Positions 1 through 8,989 are shown, counted from the first letter of the stretch. The stretch is DNA of 49,154 nucleotides from MWH-TA3 sp044353905 (GCA_044353905.1 JBILBA010000007.1:1-49154); one strand, 5' to 3'. Numbers and translations are program-made. The notes: generated by a model from the letters alone, not told the origin.

Positions 1-890
1 TCTTGTACTACGCGTTTGCGCCGGTCGCCGACCCGCACGCAGTGGTGTTGTGGCAACGGTCTTTGTGCGAACAGCACGGTCTGACTGGCCGCATCATCGT
101 GTCACCCCACGGAATCAACGGGACCGTAGGTGGCGAGATGGCGAACGTGAAGAAGTATGTGAAGGCGACCAAGCAGTATCCCGGCTTCGCGAAGATGGAC
201 GTGAAGTGGTCGGAAGGAACGGGTGACGACTTCCCGCGTCTGAGCGTCAAGGCACGCCCCGAACTCGTCGCGTTCCTGTCGCCCGAGGAAATCGTTGTCG
301 ACGAAACAGGGGTTCTCAATGGCGGGCAGCACCTCAGCCCGCGCCAGGTGAACGAGCTCGTTGCCGAGCGCGGTGATGACGTCGTGTTTTTCGACGGACG
401 AAACGCGTTCGAAGCGCGCATCGGTCGGTTCACAAACGCCGTCGTTCCCGACGTGCGGACGACTCATGATTTCATCGCCGAACTCGACAGTGGCAGATAC
501 GACTACCTCAAGAGCAAGCCGATCGTTACTTACTGCACCGGCGGAGTACGTTGCGAGATCCTTAGCGCAGCGATGCTCAACCGCGGATTTTCAGAGGTCT
601 ATCAAATCGAGGGCGGAATCGTGCGCTACGGCGAGGCCTTCCGCGACAAGGGCCTCTGGGAGGGCTCGCTCTATGTATTCGACGAGCGCATGACAGTTAA
701 CTTCAGTGCCGACGCGGCGGTTATCGGAGACTGCGACCTCTGTGGTTCTGCTACGTCGTCCGTCGTCAATTGTGCGAACCTCGACTGTCGCCACCGCGCG
801 ATCATGTGCGTGTCGTGCCTCGACAACCCCGTGAACCTCGAGTGCGAAGGACTCCATGCCGACCAGCGCGTTGCCGACGAGGTCGGCTAG
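1..890 (+). CDS. trhO: tRNA uridine(34) hydroxylase (rhodanese domain), 5' end missing
   Basis: TrhO (YceA family) installs the 5-hydroxyl on uridine 34 of tRNA in an oxygen-dependent way. The visible 295 residues contain an N-terminal acylphosphatase-like part, then a rhodanese domain with the active loop CTGGVR at about residues 178-183 (Cys178 is the catalytic cysteine), then a C-terminal Cys-rich tail at about 244-282 with CDLC, CRH and CVSC pairs. The reading frame is open at the left edge and relatives have a few more residues before the YYAF motif, so the real start lies upstream of the window; the TTG at base 3 is probably an internal Leu. The stop codon overlaps that of the convergent add gene in a shared CTAG (887-890). 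Confidence 0.9.
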   Translation, partial: LYYAFAPVADPHAVVLWQRSLCEQHGLTGRIIVSPHGINGTVGGEMANVKKYVKATKQYPGFAKMDVKWSEGTGDDFPRLSVKARPELVAFLSPEEIVVDETGVLNGGQHLSPRQVNELVAERGDDVVFFDGRNAFEARIGRFTNAVVPDVRTTHDFIAELDSGRYDYLKSKPIVTYCTGGVRCEILSAAMLNRGFSEVYQIEGGIVRYGEAFRDKGLWEGSLYVFDERMTVNFSADAAVIGDCDLCGSATSSVVNCANLDCRHRAIMCVSCLDNPVNLECEGLHADQRVADEVG

Positions 891-2029
891 CGCGTATACG
901 CCGACATCAGGAAGTCGGACAGGGCGTCGCGTTCGTCGCTAGCGATGAATGCCGCATTGACGGCGTTCAATTGCCACTGCAACACGTCGTCAAGGTCGTA
1001 GCCGAAGGTCTCGGCAAGGTTCGCAATTTCGCGTGACAGGCTCGTACCACTCATGAGCCGATTGTCGGTGTTGACCGTGACGGCGAAGCCGAGTTGGTAC
1101 AGCATGTCGAACGGGTGATCGTCGATTGTCGAACCGAACCGATCGAACGCGTTCGTGTGGACATTGGAGGTCGGGCAGATCTCGAGGGCGATTCGGCGAT
1201 CGCGCACCCACTCGGCGAGCGGACCGAGCGTGATGCGGCTAGCGCCCTCGGATTCCTCGACGGAAAGGTCGTCCGTGATTCGAACTCCGTGCCCCAATCG
1301 CAACGCTCGCCCGTCGAGTAGTGCCCCTTCGATGCTCTCGAGCCCATCCGCTTCACCCGCGTGAACCGTACGAGGCACCCACGCGGCATCGAGTTTTGCG
1401 AACGCAGAGGCGAGCCGTGACACCGGGAACCCCGCCTCAGGCCCGGCGATATCGAACCCAACGACACCGCGGCCACGGTATTCAATCGCGAGGTCGGCAA
1501 CCTCGTCAGCACGGTCGTTCTGGCGCATCGCACACAACAACTGAAACGCCTGGGCGGAACGTCCCGATGCCCGACTACCCTCAACGGCTGAATCAATACC
1601 GCGCTGAACAGCATCAATCGCGCCGCGCATGTCGAGGCCTTGTTCGAGGTGAAGCTCTGGTGCCCACCGAATTTCGGCATAAACGACTCCGTCGGCGATG
1701 AGGTCTTCGACGAATTCGCGGGCGACGCGCTCGAGATTCGCCGCCGTTTGCATGACCGACAGGGTGACGGCAAAGGTCGCCAAATAGTCGACCAGGTTGC
1801 CCGAGTCGGCGTTGGACCGAACCCACTCGTTGAGTTCTTCCGCTGTGGAGCGAGGGATTTCGATACCGCCAGCGACCGCGAGTTCCGCGACGGTCGACGG
1901 GCGAAGCCCGCCGTCGAGGTGGTCGTGCAGAGAAATCTTGGGGAGCGACTCGACGGTGACGTCGGTTCCGGGGAACACGTGAGTGGTCCTGTCCCCCGGC
2001 GTTACTTGGGGAAGTCCGATGCGGTTCAT
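887..2029 (-). CDS. add: adenosine deaminase
   Basis: Converts adenosine and deoxyadenosine to (deoxy)inosine, using a zinc ion in the cytoplasm. The 380-aa length suits the actinobacterial type. Metal and substrate motifs are all visible: HDH at 35-37 in SLHDHLDGG, HAGE at about 223-226, LGHG at about 245-248, and NTDN at about 320-323 supplying the metal-binding Asp. It is the last gene of the nucleoside operon and its ATG overlaps the deoA stop by 4 bases, which suggests translational coupling. At the other end it runs tail to tail into trhO. The VNTDN version of the more common NTDD motif looks normal for actinobacterial relatives. Confidence 0.93.
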   Translation of the reverse strand: MNRIGLPQVTPGDRTTHVFPGTDVTVESLPKISLHDHLDGGLRPSTVAELAVAGGIEIPRSTAEELNEWVRSNADSGNLVDYLATFAVTLSVMQTAANLERVAREFVEDLIADGVVYAEIRWAPELHLEQGLDMRGAIDAVQRGIDSAVEGSRASGRSAQAFQLLCAMRQNDRADEVADLAIEYRGRGVVGFDIAGPEAGFPVSRLASAFAKLDAAWVPRTVHAGEADGLESIEGALLDGRALRLGHGVRITDDLSVEESEGASRITLGPLAEWVRDRRIALEICPTSNVHTNAFDRFGSTIDDHPFDMLYQLGFAVTVNTDNRLMSGTSLSREIANLAETFGYDLDDVLQWQLNAVNAAFIASDERDALSDFLMSAYTR

Positions 2030-3318
2030 CCGGTGATGACCTCGGCGATGAGGGGCCCGTGGTCGACGACGGAATCACCGATGTCCCACGCGCCGTCCAG
2101 TGCTTCGAGTGCACGATCGAAACGCGCGGAATCGTTGGCCGACAGAGTAAAGATTGTGTCGCCGGCTTTCACGGAGTCACCCGGCTTGACGGCGAGGTCA
2201 ATTCCCGCGGCGTGAATAACGGGGTCTTCCTTGCGCGCTCGGCCAGCACCCAATCTCCACGCAGCGATTCCGAACGGCAGCGCGTCCATCCGCGCAACAA
2301 CTCCGTCTCGGGTCGCGGTCACAACGTGCGTTTCCGATGCGGCGGGCAGTGCTGCGTCGGGGTCACCGCCCTGAGCGGACACCATGGCGCGCCACGAATC
2401 CATCGCCTTGCCGTTCACGAGGTTGGCACGAACATCGACACCCGTCATCCCCGCCAGCTCGAGCATGTGTTCGGCGAGAGTCACCGTGACCTCGACAACG
2501 TCAGCGGGGCCGCCTCCAGCTAGGACCTCGACCGATTCGCGGACTTCGTTCGCGTTTCCGATCGCGAGGCCGAGAGGCGTGTTCATGTTTGTCAGGACTG
2601 CGCGAGTCGCCACGCCTGCATCGTTTCCGATGCGGACGAGGACGTTCGCCAATTCCTTCGCCCGTTCGAATTCGCTCATGAAAGCGCCGTTGCCAAACTT
2701 CACGTCGAGAACGAGCGACGAGGTGCCCTCGGCGAGTTTCTTGCTCATGATGCTCGACGCAATCAACGGAATCGCTTCGACCGTCCCCGTGATGTCGCGA
2801 AGTGCGTACAACTTGCGGTCCGCCGGCGCGAGCCCCGAGCCAGCCGCGCAGACCACGGCTCCGACCGATTCCAGCTGCGCGAGCATTTCGGCGTTCGTCA
2901 GGTTCGCGCGCCACCCTGGGATGCTCTCGAACTTGTCGAGAGTCCCACCCGTGTGACCGAGCCCGCGTCCCGACAATTGCGGCACCGCGAGCCCGAAACT
3001 CGCGACCAAAGGTGCGAGTGGCAACGTGATCTTGTCGCCGACCCCACCCGTCGAGTGCTTGTCGGTCGTGACTTTCGACAACCCGGAAAAGTCGAGGCGC
3101 TCACCCGAGTTCACCATCGCTGCGGTGAGATCGTTGATTTCTGTCGACACCATCCCGCGCAGGAAAATCGCCATCGTCATAGCCGACATTTGTTCGTCGG
3201 CGACGTATCCGCGGGTGTACGCGTCGACGAGCCAACCGATTTGAGCGGTAGAAAGCTCGCCACCGTCGCGCTTGATTTTGATGAGGTCGACCGCATCAAA
3301 CGGTTCGATGGCGGTCAT
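2026..3318 (-). CDS. deoA: thymidine phosphorylase
   Basis: Cleaves thymidine (and deoxyuridine) with phosphate to the base and deoxyribose 1-phosphate. KHSTGGVGDK at about 87-96 is the phosphate/substrate loop, and the family signature SGRGLGHTGGTLDKFE follows at about 116-131. Two in-frame ATGs exist, at 3324 and 3318. The Shine-Dalgarno AAGG ends directly against the first ATG but is 6 bases from the second, and the second overlaps the cdd stop as ATGA, so 3318 (430 aa) is preferred. A pyrimidine-nucleoside phosphorylase of wider specificity (Pdp) cannot be excluded by eye. It lies between cdd and add in the salvage operon: Cdd makes deoxyuridine, which this enzyme can then split. Confidence 0.9.
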   Translation of the reverse strand: MTAIEPFDAVDLIKIKRDGGELSTAQIGWLVDAYTRGYVADEQMSAMTMAIFLRGMVSTEINDLTAAMVNSGERLDFSGLSKVTTDKHSTGGVGDKITLPLAPLVASFGLAVPQLSGRGLGHTGGTLDKFESIPGWRANLTNAEMLAQLESVGAVVCAAGSGLAPADRKLYALRDITGTVEAIPLIASSIMSKKLAEGTSSLVLDVKFGNGAFMSEFERAKELANVLVRIGNDAGVATRAVLTNMNTPLGLAIGNANEVRESVEVLAGGGPADVVEVTVTLAEHMLELAGMTGVDVRANLVNGKAMDSWRAMVSAQGGDPDAALPAASETHVVTATRDGVVARMDALPFGIAAWRLGAGRARKEDPVIHAAGIDLAVKPGDSVKAGDTIFTLSANDSARFDRALEALDGAWDIGDSVVDHGPLIAEVITG

Positions 3319-3755
3319 TCGCATCCTTCACAGGTTGTCGCTGATGCAGGGTCGGTCAGGGAATAAGCATCAAGTTCTCGTGGGCCGAATGCATCGGGTA
3401 ACACCTGGTCGATTGTTCGCAACCCCGAAACGGTTTCGAGAACCATTCCCGGCGCGGAGTGTTCGAACAGCAATTGACGGCAACGACCGCAGGGCATGAG
3501 AACGTCGCCGTGCCCGTCGACACACGTGAAGGCGACGAGCTTTCCGCCGCCCGACATCGCCAAAGCACTGACCAGCGCGCACTCGGCACAAAGTCCGACG
3601 CCGTAGCTCGCGTTTTCGACGTTACAGCCGCTCACGATTCGACCGTCATCCACCAGAGCGGCCGCACCGACGGGAAAGTTCGAGTACGGCGCGTACGCCT
3701 TGCCCATGGCCTCGTTTGCCGCGGCGCGAAGCTCGTCCCAGTTGATGTTCGACAC
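3315..3755 (-). CDS. cdd: cytidine deaminase
   Basis: Deaminates cytidine and deoxycytidine to (deoxy)uridine; a zinc enzyme. The zinc and catalytic residues are visible as C56-A-E58 (in GLCAEC) and P88-C89-x-x-C92 (MPCGRC). The 146-aa length is normal for the homotetrameric class. The frame stays open far upstream, to 4097, but that part translates into an Arg-rich shadow of the permease gene. The GTG at 3755 is chosen because it has an AAGGGA Shine-Dalgarno about 6 bases upstream, lies 2 bases after the permease stop, and starts the conserved N-terminus just before AYAPYSNFPVGAA. The stop overlaps the deoA start. Confidence 0.93.
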   Translation of the reverse strand: MSNINWDELRAAANEAMGKAYAPYSNFPVGAAALVDDGRIVSGCNVENASYGVGLCAECALVSALAMSGGGKLVAFTCVDGHGDVLMPCGRCRQLLFEHSAPGMVLETVSGLRTIDQVLPDAFGPRELDAYSLTDPASATTCEGCE

Positions 3756-3757
3756 AG

Positions 3758-5029
3758 TTATCCCTTGATGTATGGTTTGCCGGTTGCCGCCGGTGCTCGG
3801 ACGCGTCCAACGAATCCGACGACGGCGATGAGCGTCACGACATACGGCACGATCGTGATGAAGTCCGTCGGAATTCCCGGGCTGACCTGGTTCGCCCAGA
3901 CGCGCAACACGATCGAGAATCCGAACAACAGCGCGGCGGCGGCTGCCGAGAACGGGTGCCAACGACCGAGGATGACCACCGCGAGTGCGATGAAGCCTTG
4001 TCCGCCGGACATGTTCCGACCGAACGCCCCGACCGCACCGATGGTCAGAGCCGCCCCGCCGAGCCCGGCAACCAAACCTCCGAACGTCACCCACCAAAAA
4101 CGGGTTAGCGCGACGTTGATTCCGACGGTGTCGGCTGCGAGCGGGTGTTCACCAACCGACCGTGCTCGAAGCCCGAGCCGCGTCTTGAACAGGATGAACC
4201 AGAGAACGGGGATGATCACGTAGGCGAGATACGTCGTGATTCGCGCCTCGAACAGGGCCGGACCGATGACCGGAATGGCCGACAGCCCAGGAATCGGGAT
4301 GATGGGGAAGGTCCCGGGGAAGTTCGAATTTTGCCCGTCATTCGAGAGCCACTGGGCGTAAAGGAAGTTGGTGATTCCTAAGACCAGTACGTTCAGCACC
4401 ACACCGACGATGATCTGGTCGACCAGATACTGAATAGAGAACACCGCGAGGACCATCGACAGCAATGCGGCACCAATCATCGCGACGATGAGCCCGAGAT
4501 ACAGGTTGTCCGTGAGCGAGCCGACAACCGCTGCAAGGAACGCGCCAGTGAGGAGTTGGCCTTCGATCGCGATGTTGACGACGCCCACGCGCTCGGACAT
4601 GATTCCGCCCATCGCCCCGAGGGCGAGGGGAACCGCGAGCACGACGGCGTTTCCGAGGATGAACGCGAACGGGAGGTTGTTCCCCGCCGCCAACCAGGCC
4701 AAAAGTGCAACGACCGCGAGCAAACCGAAAATCAGGGTGAGCCATAATGGCGTCACCCGTTTGCGTTGTGCCAACACGAACGACACGACCGTGATCGCCA
4801 CGAGGACCGTGCCGAGGACGAGCCCGACAAGGTTCGACGGGACGAGGAAGTCGGGGAGGTGGATGAGGTCGTCTTCCTTAGACCACTGGAAGGCGACCGT
4901 TTCCGTTTTTCCGAGGACGCCAAACGCCACCAGAACGAACACCGCGAAAGCGCCCATCAGGTACGGAGTCTTCTTGGAGACGGATGCGTCTAATTGTGAA
5001 AACAATCCGGGTGTCACGACCGTGTTCAT
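3758..5029 (-). CDS. nucleoside ABC transporter permease (second subunit)
   Basis: Integral membrane subunit of a BMP-type nucleoside importer, BPD_transp_2 family (NupQ/YufQ-like). The 423 aa form roughly ten hydrophobic segments; the conserved loop with SERVGVVNIAIEGQLL, typical of these permeases (E-G motif facing the ATPase), follows the GAMGG stretch. The N-terminus has extra membrane segments before the core, as seen in actinobacterial members. A longer open frame reaches 5842 but its upstream part is an Arg/His-rich shadow of the partner permease. ATG 5029 overlaps the preceding stop in ATGA. It pairs with the permease at 5026-6264, and three salvage enzyme genes follow directly, which points to nucleosides as the cargo. 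Confidence 0.88.
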   Translation of the reverse strand: MNTVVTPGLFSQLDASVSKKTPYLMGAFAVFVLVAFGVLGKTETVAFQWSKEDDLIHLPDFLVPSNLVGLVLGTVLVAITVVSFVLAQRKRVTPLWLTLIFGLLAVVALLAWLAAGNNLPFAFILGNAVVLAVPLALGAMGGIMSERVGVVNIAIEGQLLTGAFLAAVVGSLTDNLYLGLIVAMIGAALLSMVLAVFSIQYLVDQIIVGVVLNVLVLGITNFLYAQWLSNDGQNSNFPGTFPIIPIPGLSAIPVIGPALFEARITTYLAYVIIPVLWFILFKTRLGLRARSVGEHPLAADTVGINVALTRFWWVTFGGLVAGLGGAALTIGAVGAFGRNMSGGQGFIALAVVILGRWHPFSAAAAALLFGFSIVLRVWANQVSPGIPTDFITIVPYVVTLIAVVGFVGRVRAPAATGKPYIKG

Positions 5030-6264
5030 TTCGCGCCACCTCTCGTCGTCAATTTGTGCCACCAGTCCGCGATGACCGTGGTCTTTTGCGGCGGAGGCAA
5101 TCGGAAGATCGCACGAACGAGAGGCGGTGCGGCGATGAACAGGACGATGAAGCCCTGGACAACTCCCGTGATCTCGGGAGCAAGTCCGATGACCTGCATC
5201 TGGGGCGCACCGGCCTTGAAAGCGCCGAACAGAAGACCCGCGAGCAACACCCCGGGTGCGGTGGAGGACCCCAACAGGGCCACCGTGATGGCGTCGAATC
5301 CGATGCTGCCGTCGATGTCGGGGGTGAGGCCCGCGCGAACTCCGAGTGCCTGATTGGCGGCAGCCAGACCCACGAAAGCGCCCGAAGCGGCCATGGCCAA
5401 GACGAAGGTGCGCTCGACGTTGATTCCGGCGGTACGAGCGGCGTCGGCGTTGTGTCCGACCATGCGGAAACGGAACCCGAGGGTCGAACGCTCCATGAGC
5501 CACCAGTACACAAAAACGCCGACGATGGCGAGAATGAATCCGGCGTGCAGCGTAAATTCGGGACCGAGTAAGAGTGGCAATTGCGCGGTTTCGGCCGGAG
5601 CGTCGGACTTGGGCGTTCCGCCCCCGTCGACTTCGCGAAGAAGCTCTGGTGTGCGGAAGAAGAAGGTCAGGATTCCCGCCGCGATGTAGTTGAGCATGAT
5701 GGTCACGATCACTTCGTGCGCGCCCGTTCGTGCTTTCAGGAATCCGACGATGGCACCGTATGCCGCGGCACCCAAGATCGCGACGAGAACGGCGACGACG
5801 AGGTGAAGTCCCCACGGGAGTTCCACTCGCGTCGAAATCCAAGTGGCCCAGAGTGCTCCGAACAACAATTGTCCGCTCGCACCGATGTTAAACAATCCGA
5901 CGCGGAACGCGAGAGCAACGCCAAGTCCCGACGCGATGAGCGGGCCGGCGAAGCGCAGCGTCTCGGTCATCGGACGAATGGAGGCCTCAAAATTGTCCGC
6001 GTTGTAGTTGTAGATCGAACCGCGGAACAACGCTGAATACCCCTCCGCAATCGCGGTCCACGCGGCACCGAGAGCGTCAGTTGGCCGCGAGGTGAAGTAC
6101 TGCGCCGCAGCGAGGAATTCTTCGCTCGAGAAGATCATGAATATCGCGCCGATGATGAAACCGGCGATAACGGACAACAGGGCTCGTGTTGCGCCGCCCG
6201 ACATGATTTCTCGGATCACGGTTGCGCCACGACCGGCGACGGGGGTTTCTGTTGTGTCGCTCAT
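5026..6264 (-). CDS. nucleoside ABC transporter permease (first subunit)
   Basis: The other BPD_transp_2 permease of the same importer (NupP/YufP-like), 412 aa. After a polar N-terminus of about 25 residues comes a first membrane helix, a long external loop (about 45-95), and the conserved core with FRVGLFNIGASGQLL near residue 120, the counterpart of the VGVVNIAIEGQLL motif in its partner. Two different permeases plus one ATPase of two fused domains is the standard layout for this transporter class. Its start codon overlaps the ATPase stop by 4 bases and its stop overlaps the next permease start by 4, so the three transporter genes form one coupled block. Confidence 0.88.
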   Translation of the reverse strand: MSDTTETPVAGRGATVIREIMSGGATRALLSVIAGFIIGAIFMIFSSEEFLAAAQYFTSRPTDALGAAWTAIAEGYSALFRGSIYNYNADNFEASIRPMTETLRFAGPLIASGLGVALAFRVGLFNIGASGQLLFGALWATWISTRVELPWGLHLVVAVLVAILGAAAYGAIVGFLKARTGAHEVIVTIMLNYIAAGILTFFFRTPELLREVDGGGTPKSDAPAETAQLPLLLGPEFTLHAGFILAIVGVFVYWWLMERSTLGFRFRMVGHNADAARTAGINVERTFVLAMAASGAFVGLAAANQALGVRAGLTPDIDGSIGFDAITVALLGSSTAPGVLLAGLLFGAFKAGAPQMQVIGLAPEITGVVQGFIVLFIAAPPLVRAIFRLPPPQKTTVIADWWHKLTTRGGAK

Positions 6265-7760
6265 ACCGTTGCTCCTGCCATCATGCGGCCCAAGGTCTCT
6301 CGCGAGGTCTTCGCATCGACGATTCCCACGATTCGACCGCGATACATCACGGCAATACGATCCGCGAGAGACGTGACTTCGTCCAATTCCGTTGAAATGA
6401 TGACCACGGGCTTTCCGGCATCGCGCGTGGCGATAATGCGCTCGTGAATGAATTCAATCGAGCCGACATCGACCCCTCGAGTCGGTTGCGACGCAATCAA
6501 CAGGTTGAGCTCACGGCTGAGTTCACGGGCGACGACGACCTTCTGTTGGTTTCCACCACTGAGTTTCTTGGCGAGAGTCACTTGGGACGGAGTGCGAACG
6601 TCATATTCGTCAATGAGTTCAGCAGCGATGCGTTCGCGATTGGCAAAGTCGATGCTGAGACCCTTGGCAAATGGCGGGCCGTACGAGCGGTTAATCATGA
6701 AGTTTTCGGCGATCGTGAAGTCCCCCACGAGACCGTCCTTGGATCGGTCTTCGGGGATGTATCCGACGCCGGCGTCGATGACCTGTCTCACGCTGGAGTG
6801 GGTGATGTCCATCGTGCCGAGGTGAATCGACCCTGCACTCGGGATTCGAAGACCGACGAGGGCCTCGGCCAATTCGGTTTGACCGTTTCCCTGAACGCCG
6901 GCGATCGCGAGAACTTCGCCCGCGTGAACCTCGAACGACACGTCGTCGACGACCTTGTTGTTCCGATCGCCAATCACCGTGAGCCCCGTGACGGAAAGCC
7001 CGGCATCGCCACGTTTCGGCGCCGTTTTGGTGACCGACAGGTCAACCGCACGACCAACCATCATCGTGGCGAGAGTTGCTGCGGAGTCCGAAGGTTTCGC
7101 TTCGCCGACAACAGCACCAAGACGAATGATCGTGATGCGGTCCGCAACCGCCTGAACTTCACGCAGTTTGTGGGTGATAAACACGATAGAGGTTCCCGCT
7201 TTCGCGAGGCCTTTCATGATCGCCATCAACTCGTCGGTTTCTTGCGGAGTCAGCACCGCAGTGGGCTCATCAAGCACGAGAACCTTTGCGTCGCGCGCTA
7301 GTGCTTTGATGATTTCGACTCGCTGTTGCGCTCCGACGGGGAGGTCTTCGACGAGGGCGTCGGGGTCAATTTCAAAACCGAATCGATCGGAGATCTCGCG
7401 GACAAGTTTGCGTGCGGTGTCGAGGTCGAGAGTGTCGAGAATACCGGTGGGCTCATGACCGAGCACCACGTTCTCTGCGACAGTGAAAACCGGAATCAAC
7501 ATGAAGTGTTGGTGGACCATCCCGATGCCGGCCGCCATTGCGTCGCCGGGTCCTTTGAATTTCTGGACAACTCCGTCGAGCAGAATGTCACCCTCGTCCG
7601 CCGTGTACAGGCCGTACAGGACATTCATCAGTGTCGACTTACCCGCTCCGTTTTCACCTAAAAGCGCATGAATCTCGCCGGAGTTGACCACGAGGTTAAT
7701 GTGGTCGTTCGCGACGAGCGATCCGAATCGTTTGGTGATTCCGCGGAGTTCGAGTTTCAT
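6261..7760 (-). CDS. nucleoside/sugar-type ABC transporter ATPase, two fused domains
   Basis: Energises the importer; 499 aa with two ATP-binding domains (RbsA/NupO-like). Domain 1 has Walker A GENGAGKST at 35-43, an unusual signature LPVGAQQR at about 140-147 and Walker B LVLDEPTAVL at about 161-170. Domain 2 has a degenerate Walker A (VQGNGQTEL), a canonical signature LSGGNQQK, and a Walker B whose catalytic Glu is replaced (LLIASQPTRGVD). This split, with one site good in one motif and poor in another, is normal for the family: one composite site hydrolyses ATP. A Shine-Dalgarno AAGGATG precedes ATG 7760. The gene follows bmpA after 78 bases that hold a strong hairpin. Confidence 0.92.
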   Translation of the reverse strand: MKLELRGITKRFGSLVANDHINLVVNSGEIHALLGENGAGKSTLMNVLYGLYTADEGDILLDGVVQKFKGPGDAMAAGIGMVHQHFMLIPVFTVAENVVLGHEPTGILDTLDLDTARKLVREISDRFGFEIDPDALVEDLPVGAQQRVEIIKALARDAKVLVLDEPTAVLTPQETDELMAIMKGLAKAGTSIVFITHKLREVQAVADRITIIRLGAVVGEAKPSDSAATLATMMVGRAVDLSVTKTAPKRGDAGLSVTGLTVIGDRNNKVVDDVSFEVHAGEVLAIAGVQGNGQTELAEALVGLRIPSAGSIHLGTMDITHSSVRQVIDAGVGYIPEDRSKDGLVGDFTIAENFMINRSYGPPFAKGLSIDFANRERIAAELIDEYDVRTPSQVTLAKKLSGGNQQKVVVARELSRELNLLIASQPTRGVDVGSIEFIHERIIATRDAGKPVVIISTELDEVTSLADRIAVMYRGRIVGIVDAKTSRETLGRMMAGATV

Positions 7761-7787
7761 CTTTTCATCCTTGAAGAGAATGGGACA

Positions 7788-7818
7788 GGGGCCGCCGAGA
7801 CAGTGTCTCGACGACCCC
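7788..7818 (-). promoter_or_regulatory. strand-specific 14-bp hairpin between binding-protein and ATPase genes
   Basis: In the minus-strand RNA the arms GGGGUCGUCGAGAC and GUCUCGGCGGCCCC pair over 14 bp around a 3-base loop. Two of the pairs are G-U wobbles, and on the plus strand the same positions are C-A mismatches, so the structure is complete only in the transcript of this operon. No U-run follows it, so it is a poor intrinsic terminator. Its place just after the binding-protein gene suggests an mRNA-stabilising or partial-attenuation element that keeps bmpA transcripts more abundant than those for the membrane subunits. That role is inferred. Confidence 0.7.
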
Positions 7819-7838
7819 CGACTTTAGCTTTTTACAGC

Positions 7839-8912
7839 CTAACCGAGCGGGTTGATCGACCCGTCGATGATGCCGGCCTGAAGTTCTGCCAGCTTGGCCT
7901 CAACGTCTGCCTGTGCGGTTGCACCGGAGTAGTTGGTGAGAGCCGACAGTGCCGTTCCACCGTTCTCGAGCGTTCCGAGGTAAACGTCACCCGTGAAGGC
8001 GCCGCCGTCAACCGCGATCTGCTTGATGATGTCGAACACTGCGAGGGTCATGCGCTTCTCGGCCGAGGTGAGTACCCATTCTGCGTACTCAGGCGAGGTA
8101 GCGGCGATGTCCTTGTCGACACCGATCATGCGTCCGTCAATGCCGGCTTCGGTGATGGCTTCGGAAACTGCACCGAACTGGTCGCCACCGACGGGGAAGA
8201 GGACGTCGGCGCCGGCTTCAATCTGGCCAGCCGCGATGGTCTTCGAGGTTCCCGAGTTGGGGACGAAGTCACCGATGAAGTCACCGGTCTCGGTTGCGGG
8301 GTCCCAGCCAACAACGGTGACATCCGTTGCGTTGTCAGTTCCCCACGCCATGGCTCCGTAGTAGTAGCCGGTCATGAAGTCGGTCACGGCAGGAATCTGC
8401 ATTCCACCGTAGGTACCAACAACCTTGGTCGTCGACTGAGCAGCCGCGAGGTAGCCGGCGAGGTACGACGACTGGTTCATCGCGTAGTTGACAGGCTTGA
8501 GGTTCGTTGCACCGTTCGACCATCCGTCAATCGTGACGAAGCTCATCTCGGGGTTTGCCTCAGCAGCAACGTTGACTGCGTCGACAAGGTTGAATCCGAC
8601 GGCGATTGTGATGTCGCAGCCCTGGTCAATCATGGCCTGAAGGTTCGGTCCGAAGTCATCGGGGGTTGCCGATTCGGCGTCCGCGATTTCAACTCCGAGC
8701 TCAGCCTTCGACTTTTCGAGACCTTCATAAACCGACTGGTTGAACGACTTGTCGTTCCACGAGCCTTCGTCCGAAACGGCGCAAGCCAGGTAGTCGATTG
8801 GCTCGACGGGTCCGGCGCCTTCGGTGGGTGCTGCGGCACAACCGGTCAGGATGACCGTGGCTGCGCTCGCAAGTGCGAGCCCAGTCCAGGCACGCGATGT
8901 GATGTTCTTCAC
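7839..8912 (-). CDS. BMP-family nucleoside-binding lipoprotein
   Basis: Substrate-binding protein of the nucleoside importer, 357 aa. The N-terminus is a lipoprotein signal peptide with lipobox LTGC, Cys25 being the predicted lipidated residue that anchors it to the outside of the membrane. The body matches the BMP/PnrA (Med) fold: an early GSWNDKSFNQ motif near the start of the domain (the Asp-Lys-Ser-Phe-Asn pattern common to BMP proteins), AVGFNL, and an FPVGGDQFGA segment late in the domain. The start is GTG 8912, about 9 bases after AGAGG. It is the first gene of the seven-gene operon; the downstream cdd, deoA and add support nucleosides as ligand, though the exact specificity cannot be read. 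Confidence 0.9.
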   Translation of the reverse strand: MKNITSRAWTGLALASAATVILTGCAAAPTEGAGPVEPIDYLACAVSDEGSWNDKSFNQSVYEGLEKSKAELGVEIADAESATPDDFGPNLQAMIDQGCDITIAVGFNLVDAVNVAAEANPEMSFVTIDGWSNGATNLKPVNYAMNQSSYLAGYLAAAQSTTKVVGTYGGMQIPAVTDFMTGYYYGAMAWGTDNATDVTVVGWDPATETGDFIGDFVPNSGTSKTIAAGQIEAGADVLFPVGGDQFGAVSEAITEAGIDGRMIGVDKDIAATSPEYAEWVLTSAEKRMTLAVFDIIKQIAVDGGAFTGDVYLGTLENGGTALSALTNYSGATAQADVEAKLAELQAGIIDGSINPLG

Positions 8913-8983
8913 AGGGTGATTCCTCTCATTGGATGGTGTGGTCCCAGTCCGGAGGATCCCGAACGGGCACCACGACTTCCTAC

Positions 8984-8989
8984 ATCTTA
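8984..8989 (-). promoter_or_regulatory. putative -10 box of the nucleoside operon
   Basis: TAAGAT on the minus strand, about 70 bases before the GTG of the BMP gene. About 16 bases upstream sits ATTGTT, only a weak -35. The 176 bases between this operon and the mannose-1-phosphate guanylyltransferase gene hold no convincing palindrome or other gene. Confidence 0.4.

Noticed and set aside
3756..4097. N-terminal extension of cytidine deaminase to 4097
   Set aside because: Overlaps the permease gene and is Arg-rich; GTG 3755 has a good ribosome binding site and the family N-terminus.
5030..5842. N-terminal extension of the second nucleoside permease to 5842
   Set aside because: The extension is an Arg-rich shadow of the partner permease; the ATGA overlap at 5029 is the natural start.
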